Below, in pieces: positions 5,842 to 12,803 of a DNA stretch of 19,409 bases. Below the pieces are notes generated by a model. It saw nothing but the letters and a program-made list of their open reading frames with translations, had not been told where the DNA came from and did not search any database. The stretch's first letter is position 1; each line of letters starts with the position of its first letter. Origin of the DNA: JBGTLW01 sp041743835 (GTDB lineage: Bacteria; Planctomycetota; Phycisphaerae; Phycisphaerales; Phycisphaeraceae); NCBI GenBank assembly GCA_041743835.1, contig JBGTLW010000244.1, positions 1-19,409 of the forward strand, given 5' to 3'. A program made the position numbers and the translations under genes.

Positions 5842-6765
5842 ATGTCCGACCACATCGCCCATATCGCTATCTGCAACGACGCGTTCCTGCTGGCCGGGGC
5901 ACACCGCGATATCCACCCGTGGTGCAGGACGCTGATGGCGGCGCATCGTGACGCGGCTCACCTGGGGTCCATCACGCGATACGCGGACAAGTGGTCGGTC
6001 GATCTGCTGTCTTGGGCGCACGGGCAACTCAGCCTCCCCGAGGCGCAGCGCGATGCGTGGCTTGCGCAGAAGGTCGCGTTCGTGCTGGGATCACTGACCC
6101 ACCGTGCCGCAGACCGGCTCACCAAACCGATCACCAAGTGCTGGAAGGGGCCCGACAACTCCCTCAGCAAGAGCCTCGCCAATGAATCCAAGATCATGCA
6201 GGACCTGTGCGTCTTGCGGGAGGTTTTTGGCCACGGCGAGGGTGACCATGCCGCGCAATTCCCCAAGCCACTGCTCCACGCCTTCGAGTCGCCCGGGGGA
6301 ACCGCTTTTGAGCAGGCGTTCCGGGCCTTACTGACCCGCGCGCTCATCGGCATGCACACCATCAAGCCAGACCCCGACCACATCCAGGATTGGCTGGGCG
6401 CTCTGTTCGAGGCCCGGCAGGAGTACCCCAAATTCCTCGAGCAATACCGCGAGCTCGACCGCGCCTGGGAGCCGGGCAAAGTGAAGCGGTATCTCACGGA
6501 CATGCGCTTCTACGACCGCGAAGACACGATCATCCAACTCGCACGCGCCGCTCAGCACGGCACAGCCATCACAACCCAGCAGGTGGAAGACGCCCACCGT
6601 GCCACGCCATTCGATCAACCCACCGCCAGCCGATACGCCCGCGCGCTGTCCCGGTCGCTGGATTACCTCCTGGCCGCGGGTGACATCATTGAAGCACGCA
6701 TCGACACCGACACCGCCAAGGCCCGGCTGGATATCGGCGTCCCCGAGTTGTCCCTTAGCGTTTGA
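5842..6765 (+). CDS. Unrecognised alpha-helical protein, possibly phospholipase C-like fold
   Basis: A 307-residue soluble, helix-rich protein without signal peptide or membrane segment. I do not recognise it firmly. Histidine/aspartate-bearing helices (HIAHIAICND at 4-13, HRDIHPW near 21, GSITRYADKWSVD near 50 and VLGSLTHRAADR near 80) are loosely like the metal-binding helices of zinc-dependent phospholipase C/S1-P1-like proteins, but no complete ligand set can be assigned. The C-terminal part (after about 195) is charged and helical. The start at 5842 follows the esterase stop by 11 bp; a farther start at 5767 would overlap the esterase by 64 bases and is less likely. Cotranscription with the esterase and the TIM-barrel gene is likely. 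Confidence 0.65.
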   Translation: MSDHIAHIAICNDAFLLAGAHRDIHPWCRTLMAAHRDAAHLGSITRYADKWSVDLLSWAHGQLSLPEAQRDAWLAQKVAFVLGSLTHRAADRLTKPITKCWKGPDNSLSKSLANESKIMQDLCVLREVFGHGEGDHAAQFPKPLLHAFESPGGTAFEQAFRALLTRALIGMHTIKPDPDHIQDWLGALFEARQEYPKFLEQYRELDRAWEPGKVKRYLTDMRFYDREDTIIQLARAAQHGTAITTQQVEDAHRATPFDQPTASRYARALSRSLDYLLAAGDIIEARIDTDTAKARLDIGVPELSLSV

Positions 6766-6805
6766 CGCATCACTATATCCACACAACCGCAAGCACACCC
6801 AATCC

Positions 6806-7609
6806 ATGAAAAAGCTCATCCCCATCGCGTTGCAGGTTTACTCCGTCCGTGACGACGCCAAGGCCGACCTCCGCGGTGTGCTTGAACAGGTCGCGGCCTG
6901 GGGGTTCGACGGCGTGGAGTTTGCCGGGTTCTATGGCCACGAGGCCCAGCAGGTGAAGGCCTGGCTCGATGCGTTTGGCCTCAAGTGCCCCAGCACGCAC
7001 ACGGGGATCGACCAACTCAGCGATGAGAAGTTCGACGCCACCGTCGCGTATCACAAGGCGATCGGCTGCGACACCATCCTCGTGCCCTGGATCCCAGCCG
7101 AGAAGCGCAACACACTCGACGCCTGCAAGGCCACGGCCGAGCAGTTCACCACGCTCATCGCCAAGCTCCGCGACCACGGCATGCGCACCGGGTTCCATGT
7201 CCACGGCGAAGACGTGGTCCCGCTTTCGCCGCCCGCTGGCGACGGCCGAAGCCTGTGGGACTTGTTCGCCGCGTTCACGCCCGACGACTTCATCCTCCAG
7301 TACGACACCGCCAACGGCATGGGGGGCGGGACCGACCCCGTCGCCACCATCCGCAAGCACCCCGGCCGCAGCGTCCTGCTCCACCTCAAGGAGTTTGGCG
7401 ACGGCACGGGAACCCTCGCGGGCCATGCGGGGCACGGCAAGGCAGCGATCGGCGATGGTGATGTCGATTGGCCCGGCGTGTTCAAGGCAGCGGAAGAGGT
7501 CGGCGGGACCGCGTGGTACATCGTCGAGCAGGAAGGCCACCCAAAGCTCCCGCCCATGCAGGCCGCGAAGCTGTGTATCGACAATCTGAAGAAGCTTTTA
7601 GGCAGGTAA
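6806..7609 (+). CDS. Sugar phosphate isomerase/epimerase-like TIM barrel
   Basis: A 267-residue protein of the xylose-isomerase-like TIM-barrel superfamily (AP endonuclease 2 / IolE / hexulose-6-phosphate isomerase group). It opens with IALQVYSVRDD, a classic first strand. Likely metal and catalytic residues sit on successive strands: Glu38 (GVEFAG), His131/His133 (GFHVHGED), Asp167 (QYDTAN), His193 (LLHLKE) and Glu241 (YIVEQE). There is no signal peptide, in contrast to many planctomycete relatives that are exported. The substrate is probably a sugar, inositol derivative or similar polyol, and cannot be narrowed from sequence. The start at 6806 matches the beginning of the fold; there is no Shine-Dalgarno, and the 40-bp gap to the previous gene suggests cotranscription. 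Confidence 0.82.
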   Translation: MKKLIPIALQVYSVRDDAKADLRGVLEQVAAWGFDGVEFAGFYGHEAQQVKAWLDAFGLKCPSTHTGIDQLSDEKFDATVAYHKAIGCDTILVPWIPAEKRNTLDACKATAEQFTTLIAKLRDHGMRTGFHVHGEDVVPLSPPAGDGRSLWDLFAAFTPDDFILQYDTANGMGGGTDPVATIRKHPGRSVLLHLKEFGDGTGTLAGHAGHGKAAIGDGDVDWPGVFKAAEEVGGTAWYIVEQEGHPKLPPMQAAKLCIDNLKKLLGR

Positions 7610-7612
7610 GCC

Positions 7613-7641
7613 TTGTCCCGGGCCTCCACACGCTCTATGCT
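7613..7641 (+). promoter_or_regulatory. thiC promoter
   Basis: TTGTCC (7613-7618) and TATGCT (7636-7641) are separated by exactly 17 bases. The predicted start, near 7648, is a few bases before the first paired base of the TPP aptamer, so the whole aptamer would be transcribed. This is the best sigma70-like promoter in the window. Confidence 0.65.
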
Positions 7642-7650
7642 GACAGGACA

Positions 7651-7754
7651 TCGCTAGGGGTGCCCCGACAGACTCTCCCGGAGAAACACCCGGGGGGCGG
7701 GGCTGAGACACACCCTTGGAACCTGATCCGGCTTAACCCGGCGTAGGGAAGCGG
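7651..7754 (+). ncRNA. TPP riboswitch aptamer (THI element)
   Basis: The conserved THI-box segments appear in order: CTAGGGGTGCC (7654-7664), the GGCTGAGA block with CTGAGA at 7703-7708, ACCCTTGGAACCTGAT (7712-7727) and the CGTAGGGAAGC closing strand (7742-7752). P1 is formed by CGCT (7652-7655) with AGCG (7750-7753). The stretch between GGGGTGCC and CTGAGA is extended and G/C-rich, consistent with an optional P3 extension. The aptamer binds thiamine pyrophosphate and controls the thiC gene directly downstream. Confidence 0.95.
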
Positions 7755-7826
7755 TTTTCGACGCCCTCGGACCCTCACTTGGCCGGTTGAAGACGCTCCC
7801 CCCGCTCATACGCGAAGGAGCGTCTT
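7750..7826 (+). promoter_or_regulatory. TPP riboswitch expression platform: sequestor and anti-sequestor helices
   Basis: AAGACGCTCC (7790-7799) pairs perfectly with GGAGCGTCTT (7817-7826), burying the thiC Shine-Dalgarno AAGGAG (7815-7820). The same left arm can instead pair with the 3' strand of aptamer P1 and its continuation: 7750-7762 with 7786-7797 gives 12 pairs (two G-U) with one bulged G. Thus ligand-stabilised P1 favours the sequestor and ligand-free RNA favours the anti-sequestor. This is translational control; no U-tract terminator is present. Confidence 0.75.
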
Positions 7827-7829
7827 ATC

Positions 7830-9764
7830 ATGACCACCACCCCCACCGCACCAGCCCCCCACCATGCCGCGTCGCCCTACACCCTGCCGCCGGTGGGCGG
7901 AAACCCCGGCCACGACCCCAGCGTGACCACGCCGGGGAGCTTTGCCAATCGCGGGTGTATCCTGCCCGGGGCTGCGGGTGCCGCGACGTTCTCGTCGCCC
8001 GACACGCCGGGCATGCCGCCCCTGCCCACCAGGACCGCGTGGGACTTCCTGCCCGAGGGTTGGCAGACGTGGGAATCCCCAACGCCCGCCTCTGAGCGCA
8101 GCGAAGAGCGGGATCACCCCTCCCGCACCACCACCACCTTCGCACAGGCCGACGGCTCCACACGCACCGTCATCCACCCCGCCGACTTTGTCCCGGTCAC
8201 GCAGCTTGAATCCGCACGCCTGGGCATCATCACGCCGCAGATGACCCGCGTCGCCGAGCGTGAGCCGCACCTCACCGCCGAGCAGGTGCGCGATGAGATC
8301 GCTGCCGGGCGCATGGTGATCCCCGCGAACAAGACCCACCTGCAATACAAGCTCGACCCGATGTGCATCGGGCGCGCGAGCAAGACAAAGGTCAACGCGA
8401 ACATGGGCGCTTCGCCGGTCAGCTCCTCAACCGATGAGGAGGTGGACAAGCTCCGCTGGGCCGAGCGCTGGGGCGCGGACACGGTCATGGACCTTTCCAC
8501 CGGCGGCGACCTGGACGCGACGCGCGAGGCCATCATCCGAAACTCGACCACGCCCATCGGCACGGTCCCCATCTCCTCGATGATCATCGGCAAGAAGATC
8601 GAAGACCTCGACGAGCCAACCATCCTCGCCACCTGCGAGCACCAGGCCCGGCAAGGCGTCGATTACTTCACCATCCACGCAGGCATCCTAAGAGAGCACA
8701 TCAAGCTCGCGAAGAATCGGTTGATCGGCCTGGTGTCGCGCGGCGGGTCGCTGCTGGCGAAGTGGATGCTCACCCACAACGCCGAGAACCCCATGAACAC
8801 CGCGTGGGAAAAAATCTGCGATGTCATGCACGACCACGATGTCACCTTCTCCATCGGCGACGGCTGCCGGCCCGGCGGCCTGGCCGACGCCACAGACGAG
8901 CTCCAACTCGCCGAGCTCGTCGAGCTGGGCAAGCTCACCGAACGCGCCTGGCGCAAGGGCATCCAGGTCATGATCGAGGGCCCCGGCCACGTCCCCTTCG
9001 ATCAGATCGAATACAACGCCAAGCTCCAACGCCACCTCTGCCACGGCGCACCGTTTTATGTGCTCGGCCCACTGGTCACAGACATCTTCCCCGGTTACGA
9101 CCACATCACCTCCTGCATCGGCGCCACCAGCATCGCCTACCACGGCGCGTCCATGCTCTGCTACGTCACGCCCAAGGAGCACCTGGGCCTGCCCAAGAAG
9201 GACGACGTGAAGCAGGGCTGCGTCGCGTACAAGATCGCTGCGCACGCCGCGGACGTTGCCCTGGGTATCCCCGGCACGCGCGACCGGGATGACGAACTGA
9301 CCAAGGCGCGGGCGGCACTGAACTGGGAGAAACACTTCGAGCTGTCGTTCGACCCCGACACCGCGCGGGCGTACCACGATGAGGACCTGGATGTCGATAC
9401 CGACTTCTGCGCGATGTGTGGGCACGACTGGTGCAGCGTGCGGATCAGCAAGGAGATCCAGGAATGGGCCAGCGGCAAGGCCGAGGGCTTCGTGCCCGAG
9501 AAGCGCGCGAAGCTGACCGCCGCGCTCACGCCCGAGCAGGCCGCGATCCTCGAACAGCGTGGCAACCTCAAGCCCGAAGACATCCACCGCCTCGCCAGCA
9601 AAGTCAAGGGCAAGGTGAAGCCCGCGGACGAAGCCGGCCAAGCGGGCTGCCACAGCGACTTTGTCGATGACGACGAAGCCATGCAGATGCAGGGCGCCGA
9701 GAAGCTGGTACAGATCGACGTAAGACCCGCGCTCGGCCTGAGCAAAGCCGACTCCGTCATCTAA
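7830..9764 (+). CDS. thiC: Phosphomethylpyrimidine synthase ThiC
   Basis: A 644-residue radical-SAM enzyme that converts 5-aminoimidazole ribotide to HMP phosphate in thiamine biosynthesis, in the cytoplasm. The C-terminal cluster motif C527-x2-C530-x4-C535 (CAMCGHDWC) binds the 4Fe-4S cluster. Family landmarks include KLDPMCIGRASKTKVNANMG, MDLSTGGDLDATREAI, HAGILREHI, LSIGDG-like FSIGDGCRPG, EGPGHVPFDQI and YVTPKEHLGLP. The start at 7830 is set by AAGGAG ten bases upstream and by the riboswitch that controls it. About 109 residues follow the last cluster cysteine, appreciably longer than the E. coli tail. This tail is charged and lysine/glutamate-rich with GCHSDF and ends in ADSVI. It stands alone after its riboswitch; no other thi gene is in the window. 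Confidence 0.97.
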   Translation: MTTTPTAPAPHHAASPYTLPPVGGNPGHDPSVTTPGSFANRGCILPGAAGAATFSSPDTPGMPPLPTRTAWDFLPEGWQTWESPTPASERSEERDHPSRTTTTFAQADGSTRTVIHPADFVPVTQLESARLGIITPQMTRVAEREPHLTAEQVRDEIAAGRMVIPANKTHLQYKLDPMCIGRASKTKVNANMGASPVSSSTDEEVDKLRWAERWGADTVMDLSTGGDLDATREAIIRNSTTPIGTVPISSMIIGKKIEDLDEPTILATCEHQARQGVDYFTIHAGILREHIKLAKNRLIGLVSRGGSLLAKWMLTHNAENPMNTAWEKICDVMHDHDVTFSIGDGCRPGGLADATDELQLAELVELGKLTERAWRKGIQVMIEGPGHVPFDQIEYNAKLQRHLCHGAPFYVLGPLVTDIFPGYDHITSCIGATSIAYHGASMLCYVTPKEHLGLPKKDDVKQGCVAYKIAAHAADVALGIPGTRDRDDELTKARAALNWEKHFELSFDPDTARAYHDEDLDVDTDFCAMCGHDWCSVRISKEIQEWASGKAEGFVPEKRAKLTAALTPEQAAILEQRGNLKPEDIHRLASKVKGKVKPADEAGQAGCHSDFVDDDEAMQMQGAEKLVQIDVRPALGLSKADSVI

Positions 9765-9825
9765 CCGCCCCCACAACAAAGCGCGCTCCCCAACAGAGCC
9801 GCGCCCGTCAGGAAGCGGTTGCCTT

Positions 9826-11397
9826 TCAACGCTTCGGGCTCAAGTGATGCACCGTCCGCCACACGTGGTACCCAAGCCCATCGATCCAGATCAGCGCATC
9901 AAGCCGCTGCAACGCCGCGTCGGGGCTGAACTCGCCACGGGCAGACTCCTCCAGGATCGTCGGCCGCAGCGCCCGACGGCGATCGCCCAGCGAGCGCGAC
10001 ATCTCCGCGATTTCCTCCGCGCCGCGCCACGCAGCCTCATCCCCCGCGAGCCCCGGCTGCGCATCGCTCACGGCCCGCGCCAGCGACGCGGAAAGCTCGC
10101 CCAGCCGCGCATCCTGTTCGATCCACGCGAGGTGGCCGGCAGCTTCGCAACGCTTAACCAGCTCATCGAGGTGGTCCAGCGCATGCAGCATCGACAGTTG
10201 CGTGGGGTAGGCCTTGCTCGCCTCGTCGGGCTGGGCCGCGATGCGTCCTAAGTACCGGCGGACCTCGCCGAGGGCTTGGTCGATACGCTCGAGGCGTTCA
10301 TGCGGCGGGGCGTGCTTGGGCGCAGCCAGGCGTCGGCGGACCGCGTCGAAGGTCTCATGCGCGATGTCGCGCATCGTGCGCATGGCCGCGTCACTGGCCA
10401 TCGTCGCTTCCTCAATGAGCGCGTCATCGAGGTGGCGCGTCAGCGATGGGCCTCGCTCGGGGATGATCCGCTCGATCATCCCGGCAAAGCGCCCGAGCCA
10501 GGGCAGGAACATGACGACCCCCAGCAGATTAAACGCGGTGTGGAACGCCGCGAGCGTCAACACGCCGGGCGCAGGTTCCCACGTGTGCATCAACATGCCG
10601 ACACCCGCGACAAACGGCCCGAGCAGCACAAACGCCACCACCGCGGTGATGACGTTGAAGAGCACGTGCGCCAACGCTGTGCGTTTCACGGCTGTGGAAG
10701 CGCCGATCGCCACGAGGATGACCTTCACGGTGGTGCCCACGTTCTGCCCGATGACCAGCACGCCGGCCTGCTCGATGCCGATCGCACCGGAGTGCAGCGC
10801 CGCTAGCGTGGTGGCGACCGCGGCGCTGGACGACTGCATGACGACCGTCATGGCCGCGCCGATCAGCAGCAGCAACAGCCGGCCCCAGAGCGTGTCCTGC
10901 GGGAAGCGGGACGGGTCGATCATCTCCGTAAGCCCCGCCATGCCGTCCTGCAACTGATCGATGCCCACGAAGATCAGCCCGAACCCCGCCAGCGCTATAC
11001 CGCCGTGCGCCCAAGGCCCGCGCAGCAGCAAGCGCATCAGCACACCCGCCGCGATCATCGGCAGCGTGATCATGTTCAGGTCGAGCTTGAAACCCAGCAG
11101 CGAGACGATCCAGGCTGTGCTCGTCGTGCCCAGGTTCGCCCCGAAGATGACGCCGATGGCCTGGCTGAACGTGAGGAGGCCCGCGCCGACGAAGCCGATC
11201 GTCGTCAGCGTCGTGGCGCTGGAGGATTGCACCAAGGCAGCGACCAACGCCCCCGACGCGATCGCCGAGCTCGGCCCACTCACGAAACGCCCCAGAATCC
11301 GCCGCAGCGCATCGCCCGCGACAAGCTTGAGGCTGTCGGTCATCAGCACCATGCCCAGCAGAAACAGCCCAATCCCACCGATCAGCGTCCAGATCAT
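9826..11397 (-). CDS. Na/Pi cotransporter family protein with PhoU-like C-terminus
   Basis: A 523-residue inner-membrane protein of the NptA/YjbB (SLC34-like) family, which moves phosphate with sodium. Two inverted membrane repeats are visible: QSSSATT at 57-63 with GANLGTT at 86-92, and QSSSAA at 188-193 with GQNVGTT at 217-223; these form the substrate site. Roughly eight to nine hydrophobic helices occupy residues 1-305. The rest, from about 325, is a helical PhoU-like cytoplasmic domain thought to regulate transport. The ATG at 11397 is preferred because TTGGAG lies nine bases upstream; an in-frame ATG at 11427 would add ten residues and has no Shine-Dalgarno. It may act in the same phosphate economy as the OprP-type porins. 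It is convergent with thiC, 61 bp apart. Confidence 0.88.
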   Translation of the reverse strand: MIWTLIGGIGLFLLGMVLMTDSLKLVAGDALRRILGRFVSGPSSAIASGALVAALVQSSSATTLTTIGFVGAGLLTFSQAIGVIFGANLGTTSTAWIVSLLGFKLDLNMITLPMIAAGVLMRLLLRGPWAHGGIALAGFGLIFVGIDQLQDGMAGLTEMIDPSRFPQDTLWGRLLLLLIGAAMTVVMQSSSAAVATTLAALHSGAIGIEQAGVLVIGQNVGTTVKVILVAIGASTAVKRTALAHVLFNVITAVVAFVLLGPFVAGVGMLMHTWEPAPGVLTLAAFHTAFNLLGVVMFLPWLGRFAGMIERIIPERGPSLTRHLDDALIEEATMASDAAMRTMRDIAHETFDAVRRRLAAPKHAPPHERLERIDQALGEVRRYLGRIAAQPDEASKAYPTQLSMLHALDHLDELVKRCEAAGHLAWIEQDARLGELSASLARAVSDAQPGLAGDEAAWRGAEEIAEMSRSLGDRRRALRPTILEESARGEFSPDAALQRLDALIWIDGLGYHVWRTVHHLSPKR

Positions 11398-11406
11398 GGC
11401 AAAAAA

Positions 11407-11412
11407 CTCCAA
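11407..11412 (-). promoter_or_regulatory. Shine-Dalgarno deciding the Na/Pi cotransporter start
   Basis: TTGGAG on the minus strand lies nine bases before the ATG at 11397. The alternative ATG at 11427 has only GTTTTCGTACC upstream, with no ribosome-binding motif. Confidence 0.55.
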
Positions 11413-11528
11413 CGGGTAGCACGACATGGTACGAAAACCACACCGGGCCTACACCACCGCAAGCAACGAAAGCACACCACCCGTGGCGGCACTAAGCCGG
11501 CGTGCCTTTCTCTGCGGCAATACCGCGC

Positions 11529-11564
11529 TACACTTAAGCAGTCGCACACACCACACCAAGGGAG
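11529..11564 (+). promoter_or_regulatory. Candidate promoter -10 and Shine-Dalgarno of the dehydratase gene
   Basis: TACACT (11529-11534) is a fair -10 with a predicted start near 11541, giving a leader of about 30 nt. AAGGGAG (11558-11564) is a strong Shine-Dalgarno six bases before the ATG. The -35 region (CTTTCT-like) is weak. Confidence 0.45.
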
Positions 11565-11570
11565 AAACCC

Positions 11571-11861
11571 ATGAGCAAACCACTATCAAACGACGCGGTC
11601 AGCAAAGCACTCAAGGGCCTGCCCGGCTGGGCGCTGAAAGACAACGCGATCCACAAAGCCTACAAGTTTGAGCACTTCCAGGAGGCCTTCAGCTTCCTCA
11701 CCCGCGTGGCGTTTGCCGCGGAGGAGGCGGGGCACCACCCGGAGATACGCAATGTGTACAACCGCGTGGAACTCACACTCACCACGCACGACGCGGGCGA
11801 TAAAGTGACGCAGAAGGACCTTGATCTGGCGGGCAGGATCGAAGCGTTCAACTGGCTCTAG
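11571..11861 (+). CDS. phhB: Pterin-4a-carbinolamine dehydratase
   Basis: A 96-residue single-domain protein of the PCD/DCoH family, which dehydrates 4a-hydroxytetrahydrobiopterin produced by aromatic amino acid hydroxylases and has also been linked to molybdopterin and folate metabolism. The active-site signature is intact: E52-A-G-H55-H56-P57, followed by N61-V-Y and H73, with Asp83 near the end. The length is that of a complete family member. AAGGGAG six bases before the ATG fixes the start. No phenylalanine hydroxylase gene is nearby, so the physiological partner is unknown. Its stop is only nine bases from the stop of the convergent ABC ATPase. Confidence 0.92.
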   Translation: MSKPLSNDAVSKALKGLPGWALKDNAIHKAYKFEHFQEAFSFLTRVAFAAEEAGHHPEIRNVYNRVELTLTTHDAGDKVTQKDLDLAGRIEAFNWL

Positions 11862-11870
11862 CGCCGCGGC

Positions 11871-12659
11871 TCAGTGCGCCAGCTCCTGGCCACCGATCTG
11901 GATCGTGCCTTCTTCGATCTCCAGTTCGTCCTTGGTCTTGATCTTGTGGACCTGGCCATCGCGCACCCAGATGACGCGGTCGGAGTTGGCGAGCATCTTG
12001 TGGTCGTGGGTCGTGGTGATGATGGTCACGCCCTCTTCGACGGTCAGGGCCTTGAAGATCTCGATGATCTCCCCGCCGGTGACAAGGTCGAGGTTGGCGG
12101 TGGGTTCGTCGGCGAGGATGATCGTGGGGTCGTTGACCAGTGCACGGGCGATGGCGACGCGCTGCTGCTGGCCGCCGGACAACTCGCCGGGGCGGTGGGT
12201 CAGGCGGTGACCGAGCCCGACCTGCTTGAGCCGGTTGGCGGCGCGTTCATCGGCCTCGTCGGGCGTGAGGCCCTGGAACACCGCGGGCAGCGACACGTTC
12301 TTCAGGGCCGTGAGCGACGGGATCAGGTTGTAGGCCTGGAACACGTAGCCGAGGTAGTTGCAGCGGACATACGCAAGCTGCCGGCTGGTGAGCTTGGGCA
12401 GGTCCAGCGGGCCGATGCGCACGTTGCCCTCGCTTGGCCGATCCAGCGCCCCGATGATGTTGAACAGCGTGCTCTTGCCCGAGCCCGAGGGCCCCATGAT
12501 CGACAGGTACTCGCTGCGGAAGATTTCCAGCGACACCTTGTTCAGCGCGTACACCGTCTCACGCTTGAGCGCGTAGATCTTCGAGACATCGGTGACCTGG
12601 ATGAGCTGCTCGCCGCGGCGGATGGCGGATGGGTTGAGGTTGGGAAGGGTATCATTCAT
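11871..12659 (-). CDS. ABC transporter ATP-binding protein (LolD/MacB type)
   Basis: A 262-residue nucleotide-binding subunit of the LolD/MacB/FtsE branch. Walker A GPSGSGKST is at 56-64, Q-loop Gln108 lies in YVFQAYNLIPSLTALKNV, the signature LSGGQQQR at 160-167, Walker B IILADEP at 180-186 with Glu185, and the H-loop His218. All catalytic elements are intact. The roughly 20-residue N-terminal extension and about 40-residue tail after the core are ordinary. It probably energises the FtsX-like permease encoded at 14935-19409, two genes upstream on the same strand; such ATPases use permeases with large periplasmic domains to work on lipoproteins, peptides or envelope substrates. A moderate AGGA Shine-Dalgarno precedes the ATG. 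A 144-bp gap with a large inverted repeat separates it from the OPT-like gene. Confidence 0.93.
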   Translation of the reverse strand: MNDTLPNLNPSAIRRGEQLIQVTDVSKIYALKRETVYALNKVSLEIFRSEYLSIMGPSGSGKSTLFNIIGALDRPSEGNVRIGPLDLPKLTSRQLAYVRCNYLGYVFQAYNLIPSLTALKNVSLPAVFQGLTPDEADERAANRLKQVGLGHRLTHRPGELSGGQQQRVAIARALVNDPTIILADEPTANLDLVTGGEIIEIFKALTVEEGVTIITTTHDHKMLANSDRVIWVRDGQVHKIKTKDELEIEEGTIQIGGQELAH

Positions 12660-12678
12660 GTCGTATCCATCCTGCTTT

Positions 12679-12789
12679 GTTTAGCGGCGGGCGTCCGCCC
12701 GCGATCTGCCTGTTTGCGTGTGCGATCATGCGGGGGCTGTGGGGACGCGGGGGACCGGCGGACGCGGGGGCTTACGCCCGCCGCTAAAC
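12679..12789. repeat. Nested inverted-repeat element inside the probable operon
   Basis: A 16-bp perfect inverted repeat, GTTTAGCGGCGGGCGT (12679-12694) with its complement at 12774-12789, bounds a 111-bp element. Inside, CGTCCGCC (12692-12699) is matched by GGCGGACG (12757-12764), and GACGCGGGGG occurs twice (12744-12753, 12761-12770). The element fills most of the gap between two cotranscribed genes and encodes nothing convincing. It resembles a REP-like or MITE-like non-autonomous repeat; no target-site duplication is obvious. In RNA it would fold into a long GC-rich hairpin. Confidence 0.75.
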
Positions 12790-12803
12790 GGGGGAGGGCC
12801 GCG

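Noticed and set aside
6762..6779. TTGACG and TATATC before the TIM-barrel gene as a promoter
   Set aside because: The hexamers are only six bases apart, incompatible with a sigma70-type promoter.
8688..9779. A 363-codon minus-strand open frame opposite thiC
   Set aside because: Antisense to the conserved ThiC core with no domain or start signal.
9812..9835. Hairpin GAAGCGGTTG / CAACGCTTC between convergent thiC and the Na/Pi gene, as a terminator
   Set aside because: The stem has a bulged G, overlaps the Na/Pi stop codon and is not followed by a T-tract on either strand. Termination there is possible but not supported.
11862..11870. A terminator between the dehydratase and ABC ATPase genes
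   Set aside because: The convergent stops are nine bases apart and no hairpin with T-tract is visible there.
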